This document shows, one piece after another, positions 26,079 to 35,208 of a stretch of 64,000 nucleotides of DNA. A model generated the notes under the pieces. It was not told the origin of the DNA, did no database searches, and was given only the letters and a program-made list of their open reading frames with translations. The translations under genes and the position numbers were made by a program. This stretch comes from JADZAI01 sp964390465 (GTDB taxonomy: Bacteria; Pseudomonadota; Alphaproteobacteria; Micropepsales; Micropepsaceae), in NCBI GenBank assembly GCA_964390465.1, contig CAYMIJ010000007.1, positions 62,001 through 126,000 on the forward strand, in the 5' to 3' direction. Within the stretch, counting starts at the first letter, position 1, and every line of letters starts with the position of its first letter.

Positions 26079-27134
26079 TCAGGCGGCTTTTCTGGCTTTG
26101 GCCGCATCGATACGGGCGCGCGCAATCCGGTCAGCAACCTGATGTGTGGGGAGGTTCTCAGCCTTTGCTGCTTCGAAAACCTCAGTCAATGTCGCACCGA
26201 TGTGTTCGGTGCGCACTCGAATGTCGTCATCGCTCCAGTCGTACATCTGACCGCACACGCGAATGATGCCGCCACCATTGATGACATAATCGGGCGCGTA
26301 AAGAATGCCGCGCTCCAGCAAGGCTGCGCCATGCTGTGCAGGGCGTGCGAGCTGGTTGTTGGCGCCGCCCGCGACAATCTTCACCTTGAGTTCGGGAATG
26401 GTCTGATCGTTGAGAATGGCCCCAAGCGCACAGGGGGCAAAAACATCCGCTTCACTTGCATGAATCATGTCCGGTGCCACGACCGCTGCATCCAGTGTTT
26501 CCCTGGCGCGTCTCAGATTGGCGTCGTTCACGTCGGCAACAATCAGCTTCGCGCCAGCGTTCTTCAGGTGGCGGGCCGTGTCGTAGCCGACATTGCCGAC
26601 GCCCTGCACGGCCACGCGTAAACCCTTTAGATCATCCGTCCCAAGCGCCGCTTTCACTGCCGCCTTGATGCCACAGAACACACCCCATGCAGTCATGGGC
26701 GAGGGGTCACCACCAGTCCTGCCCCGCTGCGCATAACCGGCAACATGCTGGGTCACCGCAGCGATGGTTTCCATGTCGGCTTCTGTCATGCCGACATCCA
26801 TCGCGGTGACATAACGACCGTTCAGGCTGTCCACCGCGCGACCATGCGCGCGCATGATCTCGGCTGACTTTTGTGTACGGGCATCGCCGATGATGACAGC
26901 CTTGCCACCACCCAGAGGCAGCTCAGCCATCGCATTCTTGTAAGACATGCCCTTCGACAGACGTAGAGCATCGGTCAGGGCGGCATCGGCACTGGCGTAT
27001 GGCCACATGCGCGTGCCGCCACAGGCCGGGCCAAGGGTTGAGTCATGAACGGCGATAAGGCCGCGATAGCCGCTCGCCTTGTCAAAAAACCAGTTGACGG
27101 ATTCATGGCCGTCAAAATCCGGCATGTCGAACAT
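26079..27134 (-). CDS. Glu/Leu/Phe/Val dehydrogenase (leucine-dehydrogenase-like)
   Basis: NAD-dependent oxidative deamination of a branched-chain or aromatic amino acid. The N-terminal domain has GGTRMWPYAS and GMSYKNAMAELPLGGGKAVI with the catalytic Lys; the Rossmann part has RVAVQGVGNVGYDTA. 351 residues, as for leucine dehydrogenases. AGGAG lies seven bases upstream of the ATG. It ends just beyond exoD (convergent) and lies 14 bp after the indolepyruvate oxidoreductase gene on the same strand. Together the two could turn amino acids into 2-oxoacids and then acyl-CoAs. Confidence 0.9.
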   Translation of the reverse strand: MFDMPDFDGHESVNWFFDKASGYRGLIAVHDSTLGPACGGTRMWPYASADAALTDALRLSKGMSYKNAMAELPLGGGKAVIIGDARTQKSAEIMRAHGRAVDSLNGRYVTAMDVGMTEADMETIAAVTQHVAGYAQRGRTGGDPSPMTAWGVFCGIKAAVKAALGTDDLKGLRVAVQGVGNVGYDTARHLKNAGAKLIVADVNDANLRRARETLDAAVVAPDMIHASEADVFAPCALGAILNDQTIPELKVKIVAGGANNQLARPAQHGAALLERGILYAPDYVINGGGIIRVCGQMYDWSDDDIRVRTEHIGATLTEVFEAAKAENLPTHQVADRIARARIDAAKARKAA

Positions 27135-27148
27135 TGAATGTCTCCTGA

Positions 27149-30100
27149 TTACTCGGCAGCGTGAAGGACTGCAGTATTCTGAGGCGCACGGAAACGCCCC
27201 AGCATAGCCGCCTCACGCTCCTTGGCCTTCTTCACATTGCCTTCCTTGATGAAGCCATACCCTTTTATCTCCATCGGCACGGCAGCGATCTGGCAGGCAA
27301 GCTGATGATTGGAAGGCTGAAGTCCGCTGATCAACTCATTGACGACGGCCTCGTACTCGACGATCAGGCTGCGCTCCATACGGCGCTCTGCGGTGCGGCC
27401 AAAAATATCGAACCTACCGCCGCGCAGACCTTTCATCCGCGCCATGAGGCGATAGGCGATCATCATCCAAGGACCGAGGGTCATTTTCTTCGGCCGTCCA
27501 GTGGCCTGGTCGATCTTAGCGAAAAGCGGCGGCGAAAGATGGAAGCGCAACGCCTTTACATCGCGGAACTCTTCACGCACGCGTTTTTCAAATGCCCCGT
27601 TCGTGAACAGACGGGCGACTTCATACTCATCCTTATAGGCAAGCAGCTTGGTATAGGCTTTCGCCACCGCAATCGTCAGCGCATCGCTGCCGGGCTTCAC
27701 GGCCAATTCAGCGACGCTAACTTTGCCCACTAGTGTGGTCATCTTAGCGGCATAAGCAGCGTTCTGATACTTAGTCAGCAGCGCGGCGCGCCGCTTGACA
27801 ATCTCATCTAGCGTCACAGCTATATCAGGCGCGTCATTCTGCGTCAGGCCGGCAAGTTTCAAGGCGGCATCAAGATCGTGTGCTGCAAGGCGGCCATAGC
27901 GGAAGGCGAGCTGATTCTTCTTTACTTCTGCGCCATTCAGATCGATGGCCTTCATCATGGCCTCTTCACTGACCGGCACTGCGCCAAACTGATAGGCTGC
28001 GCCCATCAGCAACATGTTAGAGAAAATCGTGTCCCCCAGAAGACGGGTCGCTAGTTCGTCTGCCGGGATTACCGACATTGAAGCGCTATTATCGCGGATG
28101 CGCTTCTTCATGGCGACCGTGTCGTAGTCGATCGTACTGTTAGTCACGAAGGCGGCGGTCGGCGACAGGTCAGCATTGATGACAGCTCGGGTGCGCCGCT
28201 CGTCGCTGGCGTCGATGGTTTCGGGCTTTGCGGCGACGACCATGTCGCAACCAAGCACGAGGTCTGCGGTCGCCGTTGCGACGCGCGGGCCGTGAATACG
28301 CACCTTGCCATCTGCCACGCGAACAAAAGACGAAACACCGCCACCTTTCTGCGCCAGCCCCATCATATCGAGTACTGTGGCAGCCTTGCCCTCCATATGG
28401 GCGGCTGTTCCGAGAATGGCGCCAAGAGACGTGACGCCCGTGCCACCAATGCCAGTGATGACCACGTTGAATGTGTCAGCAGCGAGTTCCGGAAGTGATG
28501 GCTGGGGGATAGCTGCAAAATCAGGCAGCTTTGGAACAGGCCGTGCGCGCACGCTCGCGCCCTCCAGCGTGACGAAGCTGGGGCAGAAGCCTTTGATGCA
28601 GCTGAAGTCCTTGTTACAGTTGCTCTGATTAATCGTGCGCTTGCGGCCAAGCTCGGTTTCCAGCGGCTCGACGGCGATGCAGTTCGACTGCACCGAACAA
28701 TCGCCGCAGCCCTCGCAGACCTCTTCGTTGATCAGAATGCGCTTCGGCGGATCTTCCATCAGCTTGCGCTTGCGGCGACGGCGCTTCTCGGCAGCGCAGG
28801 TCTGATCGTAAACGATAGCTGTGACGCCTGTTTCTTCAGCCAGCTCGCGTTGCAGGGCATCCATTTCGTCGCGATGACGATAATAGAGCTGATGTGGAAA
28901 TGCGCCGCGCGGATATTTGTCGATGTCGTCACTGACGAGCACGATTTTCCCCACGCCTTCGGCATAAAGCTGGCGCAGCAGCAGATCGAGCGGCAGTGCG
29001 CCATCGACCGGCTGGCCGCCCGTCATCGCCACCGCATCGTTGTAGAGCAGCTTGTAGGTGATGTTCGCCTTCGCGCTCACCGCCTGACGGATGGCCAGCA
29101 CACCGGAATGGAAATAGGTGCCATCACCCAGATTGGCGAAAACATGCTTCTTGGTGGTGAACGGTGCAGCACCGATCCATGGCACGCCCTCGCCACCCAT
29201 CTGGGTGAACATGGTTGTCTGCCGTTCGGGCATGCGTGTCACCATGTAGTGACAGCCAATGCCGGCCAGTGCTGTCATGCCATCCGGCACCTTGGTTGAG
29301 GTGTTGTGCGGACAGCCCGAACAATAGAACGGCACGCGCTCATGAATCGCTGTCATCGCCTGTGTGGCGCGGGTTTTGGCTTCGATACGCGCGAGATCAC
29401 GCTCCATCAACTGTGTCCAGCTTTCACGCGGGATCAGACGTGATAAAGCCACCGCAATCTGCGCTGCATTCAGGTCAAGTGTCTGACGCAGCAGTGGTTT
29501 CCCTTCCAGATCGTATTTTCCGATCACGCGCGGACGGCGCCGTTCCGGCAGATCGAAGATCGCGCTCTTGAACTGTGTCTCGATGAAGTCGCGCTTTTCC
29601 TCGATGACAATGACGATTTCCAGGCCATCAGCGAACCGTCGAACGGCCTCGTCGTCGATCGGCCAAGGCATACCGACCTTGAAAACACGCAATCCCATGC
29701 CAGCGATTTCGCGATTGCCAATACCCATGTCGAGAAAGGCCTGACGCAGATCGAGATAGGACTTGCCACTGGCAACAATGCCGATGCGCGCCATCGGGCT
29801 GTCGAGCACCACGCGGTTCAGCACATTCTCGCGGGCGAAGGCGATGGCCGCCGCTTTCTTATGCAGACGCAGGCGTTCTTCCTGCGCCGTGGGCGTATCC
29901 TGCAGGCGGATCGAAAGCCCGTCAGCTGGTATCACGAAGTTCTGAGGATTGCGGATCTGCACCCGGTCAGGCGCGACATCGACCGTGGCCGATGCGTCCA
30001 TGTTCTCGGCCAGTGTAATCATCGCCGTCCACGCACCGGTGAAGCGGCTCATGGCCCAGCCATAAAGACCGTAGTCGAGCACTTCCTGAATGCCCGCCGG

Positions 30101-30616
30101 ATTGAGGATCGGAATCTCCGCGTCCAACATCGAGAATTCGGACTGGCTGGGAAGAGTCGAAGACTTGCAGGCGTGATCATCGCCTAGAACGGCGAGCACA
30201 CCACCCTTGGGCCAGGTACCTGCGGCGTTGGCATGTTTGAATACATCACCGGTGCGATCAACGCCCGGCGCTTTGCCATACCACATGCCGAAGACGCCAT
30301 CGAACTTCGCCCCTTCGTGCAGGTTGGTCTGCTGCGAACCCCAGACGGCGGTGGCGGCAAGATCTTCATTGAGGCCCGGCTGGAACACCACGTCATGCGT
30401 GCTCAGATGCCTCTTGGCCCGCCAAAGCTGCTGGTCAAGCCCGCCAAGAGGCGAACCGCGATAGCCTGAAATGAAGCCTGCTGTGTTCAGCCCCGCCGCG
30501 CGGTCCAATCTTTTCTGCATCAGTGGGAGACGCACCAGAGCCTGTATGCCAGTCAGGAATACGCGGCCCCTCTCGACATCATACTTGTCGTCAAGGGTCA
30601 GCGGCATGATCGTCAT
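27149..30616 (-). CDS. Indolepyruvate ferredoxin oxidoreductase, fused alpha-gamma form
   Basis: Oxidative decarboxylation of aryl or branched-chain 2-oxoacids to acyl-CoA with reduction of ferredoxin. Domains in order: pyrimidine-binding part (FISGYRGSPLGGLDQQLW), thiamine-pyrophosphate part (YCSGCPHNTSTKVPDG, GGEGVPWIGAAPF, LGDGTYFHSG), a cysteine-rich linker (EEVCEGCGDCSVQSNC and SNCNKDFSCIKGFC), the gamma domain (ITGIGGTGVTSLGAILG), and a C-terminal extension. GGGAGG five bases before ATG 30616 fixes the start; 1155 residues. Followed by the amino-acid dehydrogenase with which it is probably co-transcribed. Confidence 0.94.
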   Translation of the reverse strand: MTIMPLTLDDKYDVERGRVFLTGIQALVRLPLMQKRLDRAAGLNTAGFISGYRGSPLGGLDQQLWRAKRHLSTHDVVFQPGLNEDLAATAVWGSQQTNLHEGAKFDGVFGMWYGKAPGVDRTGDVFKHANAAGTWPKGGVLAVLGDDHACKSSTLPSQSEFSMLDAEIPILNPAGIQEVLDYGLYGWAMSRFTGAWTAMITLAENMDASATVDVAPDRVQIRNPQNFVIPADGLSIRLQDTPTAQEERLRLHKKAAAIAFARENVLNRVVLDSPMARIGIVASGKSYLDLRQAFLDMGIGNREIAGMGLRVFKVGMPWPIDDEAVRRFADGLEIVIVIEEKRDFIETQFKSAIFDLPERRRPRVIGKYDLEGKPLLRQTLDLNAAQIAVALSRLIPRESWTQLMERDLARIEAKTRATQAMTAIHERVPFYCSGCPHNTSTKVPDGMTALAGIGCHYMVTRMPERQTTMFTQMGGEGVPWIGAAPFTTKKHVFANLGDGTYFHSGVLAIRQAVSAKANITYKLLYNDAVAMTGGQPVDGALPLDLLLRQLYAEGVGKIVLVSDDIDKYPRGAFPHQLYYRHRDEMDALQRELAEETGVTAIVYDQTCAAEKRRRRKRKLMEDPPKRILINEEVCEGCGDCSVQSNCIAVEPLETELGRKRTINQSNCNKDFSCIKGFCPSFVTLEGASVRARPVPKLPDFAAIPQPSLPELAADTFNVVITGIGGTGVTSLGAILGTAAHMEGKAATVLDMMGLAQKGGGVSSFVRVADGKVRIHGPRVATATADLVLGCDMVVAAKPETIDASDERRTRAVINADLSPTAAFVTNSTIDYDTVAMKKRIRDNSASMSVIPADELATRLLGDTIFSNMLLMGAAYQFGAVPVSEEAMMKAIDLNGAEVKKNQLAFRYGRLAAHDLDAALKLAGLTQNDAPDIAVTLDEIVKRRAALLTKYQNAAYAAKMTTLVGKVSVAELAVKPGSDALTIAVAKAYTKLLAYKDEYEVARLFTNGAFEKRVREEFRDVKALRFHLSPPLFAKIDQATGRPKKMTLGPWMMIAYRLMARMKGLRGGRFDIFGRTAERRMERSLIVEYEAVVNELISGLQPSNHQLACQIAAVPMEIKGYGFIKEGNVKKAKEREAAMLGRFRAPQNTAVLHAAE

Positions 30617-30787
30617 TAGGGCCTCCCGTAGGGCTGCGGCGGCTCTCATGGCCCCTGCAACAGGACAGCAATGTAGACCTTTTTCTGCCTCATGACCGGT
30701 CTTTTTCGCGGTTTTTCAAGACTTTTCAAAACCTGAGTGCATCAAAAAAACGAAACAAAATGTCGCAGATGTCACTTGATCATAATA

Positions 30788-30802
30788 ATATCAATTTGAT
30801 AT
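30788..30802. promoter_or_regulatory. Palindromic operator-like site upstream of the SPFH-Arc pair
   Basis: ATATCAA-T-TTGATAT is a perfect 7-bp inverted repeat around one base, in A/T-rich DNA 27 bp before the SPFH start codon. Position and symmetry suit a repressor site overlapping the promoter. A plausible binder is the ribbon-helix-helix protein two genes downstream, but nothing in the sequence proves it. Confidence 0.5.
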
Positions 30803-30829
30803 CATTTAATCTATCGATTGGAGATTCAC

Positions 30830-31696
30830 ATGAACGAACGCACCATCACGCCATCGTCGGGTTTTCTGGCAATGTTCGTGCTTCTCATTCTGCTGGCAGG
30901 CAGTGCCGCCGGTCTGTTTTGGGGGATTAAAGGCAAGGATCTGTGGCTTGCAGCATTTTCGGCCTGCTGCTTCCTGCCCTCACTGATCTGTCTGGCCGGC
31001 CTCTTCACCGTCGCGCCGAATGAAGCGAAGGTCATTCAGCTCTTTGGCCGCTATGTCGGCACAGTGCACGAACCGGGCCTGCGCTGGGCCAATCCGTTCT
31101 ATTCGAAGAAGGCGGTTTCGGTGCGGGTACGCAATTTCGAATCGAGCAAGCTCAAGGTCAATGACCTGGACGGAAATCCGATTGAGATCGCCGCCGTAGT
31201 TGTCTGGCAGGTGGTTGATACTGCCGAGGCCCTGTTCAAGGTGAACGACTATAGCGACTTCGTGAAAGTCCAGAGCGAATCCGCACTGCGTCAGATGGCA
31301 CAGAGCTACCCTTATGATTCTCACGACACCGGCAACATCTCGCTGCGCAGTCATTCGAAAGAGATCGCTGACCACCTGCAGCGAGAAATCCAGGAACGGC
31401 TAACAAGTGCCGGTGTAAAGGTGGTCGAAGCACGCATCACTCATCTCGCCTACGCGCCAGAAATCGCCCAAGCGATGCTGCAACGCCAGCAGGCCAGCGC
31501 GATCATCTCGGCCCGCACACGCATCGTGGAGGGTGCGGTCAGCATGGTGGAGATGGCGCTGGACCAGCTCAAGACACGCGGCGTCGTCAATCTCGACGAG
31601 GAACGCAAGGCGGCGATGGTCAGTAACCTGCTGGTTGTTCTGTGCGGTGAGCGTGGAACGCAGCCCATCGTGAACACCGGCACGATCTACAGTTGA
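30830..31696 (+). CDS. SPFH/band-7 (stomatin-prohibitin) domain membrane protein
   Basis: Membrane scaffold of the band-7 superfamily. Two hydrophobic segments (about residues 12-30 and 38-60) precede the SPFH domain, which begins TVAPNEAKVIQLFGRYVGTV and includes GLRWANPF, VNDLDGNPIEIAAVVVWQV and GVKVVEARITHLAYAPEIAQAML. A helical C-terminal part follows. The ATG at 30830 has GGAG six bases upstream. The Arc-like gene follows after nine bases; this SPFH-Arc pairing recurs in other proteobacteria, to my knowledge without a defined role. Confidence 0.92.
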   Translation: MNERTITPSSGFLAMFVLLILLAGSAAGLFWGIKGKDLWLAAFSACCFLPSLICLAGLFTVAPNEAKVIQLFGRYVGTVHEPGLRWANPFYSKKAVSVRVRNFESSKLKVNDLDGNPIEIAAVVVWQVVDTAEALFKVNDYSDFVKVQSESALRQMAQSYPYDSHDTGNISLRSHSKEIADHLQREIQERLTSAGVKVVEARITHLAYAPEIAQAMLQRQQASAIISARTRIVEGAVSMVEMALDQLKTRGVVNLDEERKAAMVSNLLVVLCGERGTQPIVNTGTIYS

Positions 31697-31705
31697 TGAA
31701 TCTGT

Positions 31706-31891
31706 ATGGCTGAAAAGAAGGCCTATGCGCTCAGGATTAGCGCTGAAGTGCTGGAAGCGCTTCAGCGCTGGGCTGATGATGATCTGCGCAGCATCAATGC
31801 GCAGATCGAGTTCGTCCTGCGCGAGGCATTACGCAAAAACGGACGGCTGAAGGCACCACCTGACACGTCAGACGACGTGATGTCAGTTTAG
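31706..31891 (+). CDS. Arc-family ribbon-helix-helix DNA-binding protein
   Basis: 61 residues. The pattern YALRISAEVLEALQRWADDDLRSINAQIEFVLREALRK gives one beta strand and two helices, with SINAQIE typical of Arc-like proteins. RHH proteins bind palindromic operators as dimers of dimers, so autoregulation through the upstream palindrome is a reasonable guess. Convergent with the next gene; the two stop codons overlap. No strong ribosome-binding site, so it may be translated by coupling to the SPFH gene. Confidence 0.85.
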   Translation: MAEKKAYALRISAEVLEALQRWADDDLRSINAQIEFVLREALRKNGRLKAPPDTSDDVMSV

Positions 31892-32415
31892 GCTTTCATG
31901 TCGAAAAGAATCGAGCCGAACGACGACATGAGCCCTTGCCCCAAAGCGCCATAGGGGCTGGCCTGCCCGAGACGGCCCGACAGTCGCTTCATGAAGTCAT
32001 CGATGAACGCCATTGAATCGTCTTCTGCAGAAGAGTCGTCCGCATAAGCTTCGTCAACCGCCTGGTCCGCTGAATTAGATTCATCAACCGACGCGGTAGA
32101 ATCTGCGGCGGCATTCTCATCTCCAGCCGCACTGATTTCCATGTCTTCGGAAAAACCAGCATCGCCTGCGCCAATAGCCTCCATCGAACCGGCCGTGAAC
32201 AGGGACTTCAGCATATCAGCCTGACCCTTATTTATTACGCCTGATTCGCGATCCTGCTCGATAAGTGCGTGGATTTTTACCAGGAGATCAGCCGCCCCAT
32301 TCGCCTTAGCCGTCGCGGGTGTTGCCGGTACGCCTGAAGGTTCGGTCTTTATGGAATGTGCTATCCTCGAAACCCCGCCGGTCGGCGCTAGAGCGGAAAA
32401 CCCATTGATTTGCAT
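31888..32415 (-). CDS. Hypothetical acidic protein with MQINGF N-terminus
   Basis: 175 residues starting MQINGFSALAPTGGVSR, placed by AGAGGTG six bases upstream. A helical middle (AADLLVKIHALIEQDRE, KGQADMLKSLF) is followed by an Asp/Glu/Ser/Ala-rich low-complexity stretch (roughly residues 85-135) and a C-terminus FIDDFMKRLSGRLGQ...SFGSILFDMKA. No signal peptide or membrane segment. I do not recognise the family. The acidic tract may be disordered or bind divalent cations. Confidence 0.65.
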   Translation of the reverse strand: MQINGFSALAPTGGVSRIAHSIKTEPSGVPATPATAKANGAADLLVKIHALIEQDRESGVINKGQADMLKSLFTAGSMEAIGAGDAGFSEDMEISAAGDENAAADSTASVDESNSADQAVDEAYADDSSAEDDSMAFIDDFMKRLSGRLGQASPYGALGQGLMSSFGSILFDMKA

Positions 32416-32556
32416 GAACGCACCTCTGGCAATCAACATCCCACCTAGCGGGACTGCCAAAACATCCGGTGGAGAAACTTGGTAAACCGGAATTAACGGG
32501 CGCTTTGCGTTGGGTCATGCTGTGTGCAATGAAAGGCCGTCAACGGCCCGAACATC

Positions 32557-33429
32557 ATGCCCACACTCGATCTTGGCGAAATCCGCCGAACCCATCCTGA
32601 AACGCGTGATGACTGGACGATCCCGCAGAACTGGTCACGCTTTGGTGAGGCCGAGCATGGCGTCTGGCGGACGCTCTATCAGAGACTGATGAAGGTGCTG
32701 CCTGGCAGGGCCTGTGCCGAGTTTATGAGCGGCCTTGAAAAGCTTGAGATCGCTGAAGGCATCCCAGATTTCAACCGACTGTCAGAGAGCCTGATGAAGC
32801 TCACCGGCTGGCAAGTGGTCGCAGTTCCAGGGCTAGTGCCGGATGACGTGTTCTTCGAACACCTTGCCAATCGCCGTTTCCCGGCTGGCAATTTCATCCG
32901 CTCCGCTGACAGTCTCGACTACATCCAGGAACCGGACGTGTTTCATGACGTCTTCGGCCATGTACCCATGCTCGCCCATCCCGTGTTTGCTGACTACATG
33001 GAAGCCTATGGCAAAGGCGGCTTGCGCGCTGATGGTCTCGACACGCTACACAATCTTGCACGGCTCTATTGGTACACGGTGGAGTTCGGCCTGATCGAAA
33101 CCCCGGAAGGCTTGCGCCTTTACGGTTCGGGGATCGTCTCATCCAGCGCAGAAAGCATCTACGCGCTGGAAAACCCAAGCCCCAATCGCATAAGCTTTGA
33201 TCTGGAACGGGTGATGCGCACGGAATACCGGATCGACGATTTTCAGGAGAGCTATTTCGTCATTCCTTCGTTCGATGCGCTCTTTGCGGAAACCTATAAG
33301 GATTTTGCCAACCTCTACCAGACGCTAGCCAACGGGGCCGTCTTCAAGCCCGGAGAAGTACTTCCAACAGATCGTGTTCTTCACGAAGGAGACCGGTCAT
33401 ATCAGCCACACAGTCACGCGTCCGATTGA
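32557..33429 (+). CDS. phhA: Phenylalanine 4-monooxygenase
   Basis: Iron- and tetrahydropterin-dependent hydroxylation of phenylalanine to tyrosine. The iron ligands are the two His in FHDVFGHVPML and the Glu in SSSAESIYALE; AVPGLVPDDVFFEHLANRRFP is the family-typical pterin-site lead-in. 290 residues, as in monomeric bacterial enzymes without the eukaryotic regulatory domain. No pterin carbinolamine dehydratase gene is adjacent. It ends one base before the convergent cyclase gene. Confidence 0.96.
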   Translation: MPTLDLGEIRRTHPETRDDWTIPQNWSRFGEAEHGVWRTLYQRLMKVLPGRACAEFMSGLEKLEIAEGIPDFNRLSESLMKLTGWQVVAVPGLVPDDVFFEHLANRRFPAGNFIRSADSLDYIQEPDVFHDVFGHVPMLAHPVFADYMEAYGKGGLRADGLDTLHNLARLYWYTVEFGLIETPEGLRLYGSGIVSSSAESIYALENPSPNRISFDLERVMRTEYRIDDFQESYFVIPSFDALFAETYKDFANLYQTLANGAVFKPGEVLPTDRVLHEGDRSYQPHSHASD

Positions 33430-34965
33430 TCAGGGCTCACCACGGATGACAACCGTCCCAGCGATCATGTCGTGCAATGACTGCCGACGGCGCGAGACCA
33501 AAGCCAACAAAAGGCTGATCGGAATCACGAAGTAAAACCAGGTTGTCAGCGACTTGATGATTGCACGGCCAAATGACGTGCCAAACGATGTTGGCTGGCC
33601 ATTGTCTGCCGCCACAGACAACTGGAATGCGCGTTTGCCCAGCGTCGCAGAGTGGCGCGCCTCCATCACCGTGAAGTACCCAACAAGCAGCAGCAGGATC
33701 AGCATATCCATCGAGAGGCGCGTTATGGGCTTTCCGGTCGTCGCATCGACAAGGGTCTGCTTCACGGAACTGAATGACACACCCCAGCGCTCATTCTTAC
33801 GGCGATCCCAGGCCAAGGATGTCCCTGTCCCCTCGCCTGCGGCCGGGGACTTGCGCTTTAGATCCCAGTGCACCCCGTCCTGGTCAAGCACGACAATACC
33901 GCCGCCAATGCTGACGCTCCCATCCGGTTCAACTGACACGCCGGGGATCTTATCGATCCAGGCCGGCACATCATTCTTGCCTGTCTCTGGTGGACCGGGC
34001 ACGGCAACGGCCTCGTCCGGCGCAGGCGGCACTGGATCCGGAACAGACTCGTTGCCGCGCGCTTCAGATACACGCCCGCTTGTGCGGTGCTGACGATAGG
34101 TCTGTAAGAACAGGCCAAAATAGTCATAGGTAACCGTGCGTTCTTCTCGAACCACCGTTGAGTTTTCACCGGTCTGGATATCGACGGGCAGCCATTCCGT
34201 TGCTGCCACTGTGTCACCGTCGAAATTGACGAATGGCAGATCCAGATCCATGCGGATGGTTGTCGGCGAGATCATCGCATTGATAACAAGTCCCAGACCT
34301 ATCCCCGCCAGAGCCATCGCCACATAGTCAACCGCCAGGGCCAAACCGCGCCGAAAAAGTCTTCCTGGACGCGCCGGTGCGCCACTAGCGTAAGCGGGGA
34401 CGGCCCTTGCCATTGAACGAGCTGACTGGCCCTGTCTCGATGGAGGCGTAACGCCATCCACATTGACGGCATAGATGCCTACTTCACCAGCAATATTCTT
34501 CACTGACTGCGTGCCCAGCGATGAAAAGCCGACCGTCAGCTTGCCTTTCACCTGATCATAAACGGAACTGGCGACCAGAATACCGCCGGCCGGAGCCATC
34601 TGCTGAAGACGCGCGGCGATATTGACCCCTTCACCAAAGATATCAGTGCCGTCTTCCATGACGTCGCCGAGGTTGATGCCAATGCGGAACGCCATGCGTT
34701 CGTCATCTGGACGATTGGTATTGCGACCTGAGAGTTCTTGTTGAACTTCTGCCGCACATTGTACTGCTTCGACCACGCTCTGGAATTCAGATAGCAGTCC
34801 GTCACCCGACCACGACACCACACGGCCATGGTGGCGGGCGATAAATCCTTCGATGGCTTCACGATATTCTTTCAGCGTGCCGAGCGTGCGCGCCTCATTT
34901 GCACCCATCATGCGGCTGTAACCCGCAACGTCGGCGCAGAAGATCGTCGTCAGTTTGCGTTTCAT
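33430..34965 (-). CDS. Class III adenylate/guanylate cyclase fused to an RDD membrane domain
   Basis: The N-terminal domain (residues 1-170) is a class III cyclase: first metal Asp in TTIFCADVAGYS (Asp12), second in SWSGDGLL (Asp55), and FGEGVNIAARLQQMAPAGGI. It is followed by an RDD domain whose first membrane helix (about 205-229) is separated from the other two (about 415-435 and 477-494) by a loop of about 185 residues rich in Pro, Glu and Gly. The C-terminal RDD part shows ARHSATLGKRAFQLSV and SLHDMIAGTVVI. The start at 34965 matches the cyclase N-terminus; a longer one at 35049 is possible. The usual order is membrane sensor then cyclase, so this order is unusual. Possibly a cyclic-nucleotide-producing membrane sensor. 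Confidence 0.87.
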   Translation of the reverse strand: MKRKLTTIFCADVAGYSRMMGANEARTLGTLKEYREAIEGFIARHHGRVVSWSGDGLLSEFQSVVEAVQCAAEVQQELSGRNTNRPDDERMAFRIGINLGDVMEDGTDIFGEGVNIAARLQQMAPAGGILVASSVYDQVKGKLTVGFSSLGTQSVKNIAGEVGIYAVNVDGVTPPSRQGQSARSMARAVPAYASGAPARPGRLFRRGLALAVDYVAMALAGIGLGLVINAMISPTTIRMDLDLPFVNFDGDTVAATEWLPVDIQTGENSTVVREERTVTYDYFGLFLQTYRQHRTSGRVSEARGNESVPDPVPPAPDEAVAVPGPPETGKNDVPAWIDKIPGVSVEPDGSVSIGGGIVVLDQDGVHWDLKRKSPAAGEGTGTSLAWDRRKNERWGVSFSSVKQTLVDATTGKPITRLSMDMLILLLLVGYFTVMEARHSATLGKRAFQLSVAADNGQPTSFGTSFGRAIIKSLTTWFYFVIPISLLLALVSRRRQSLHDMIAGTVVIRGEP

Positions 34966-35208
34966 TGCGCGCGGTTGCGCCCCGGTAGCCACATTGCCCT
35001 CCCGCGATAGCAGGATGAACATGCCTTCCTCAATGCGAAAACGCTGCAAGCCGGATCACATTTGAAGCCGGTATCGTTGTGATAGGCGTCACCATAAGGC
35101 GTTCTGCGAGTGAGGCGCGGCCTGATTTTCGTGACCCAAGGCAGGCACCGCATCCTTGAAGCTGCCACAATACGCCATCATATGGGGAAGGATCTTTAGG
35201 AGCCTTTC

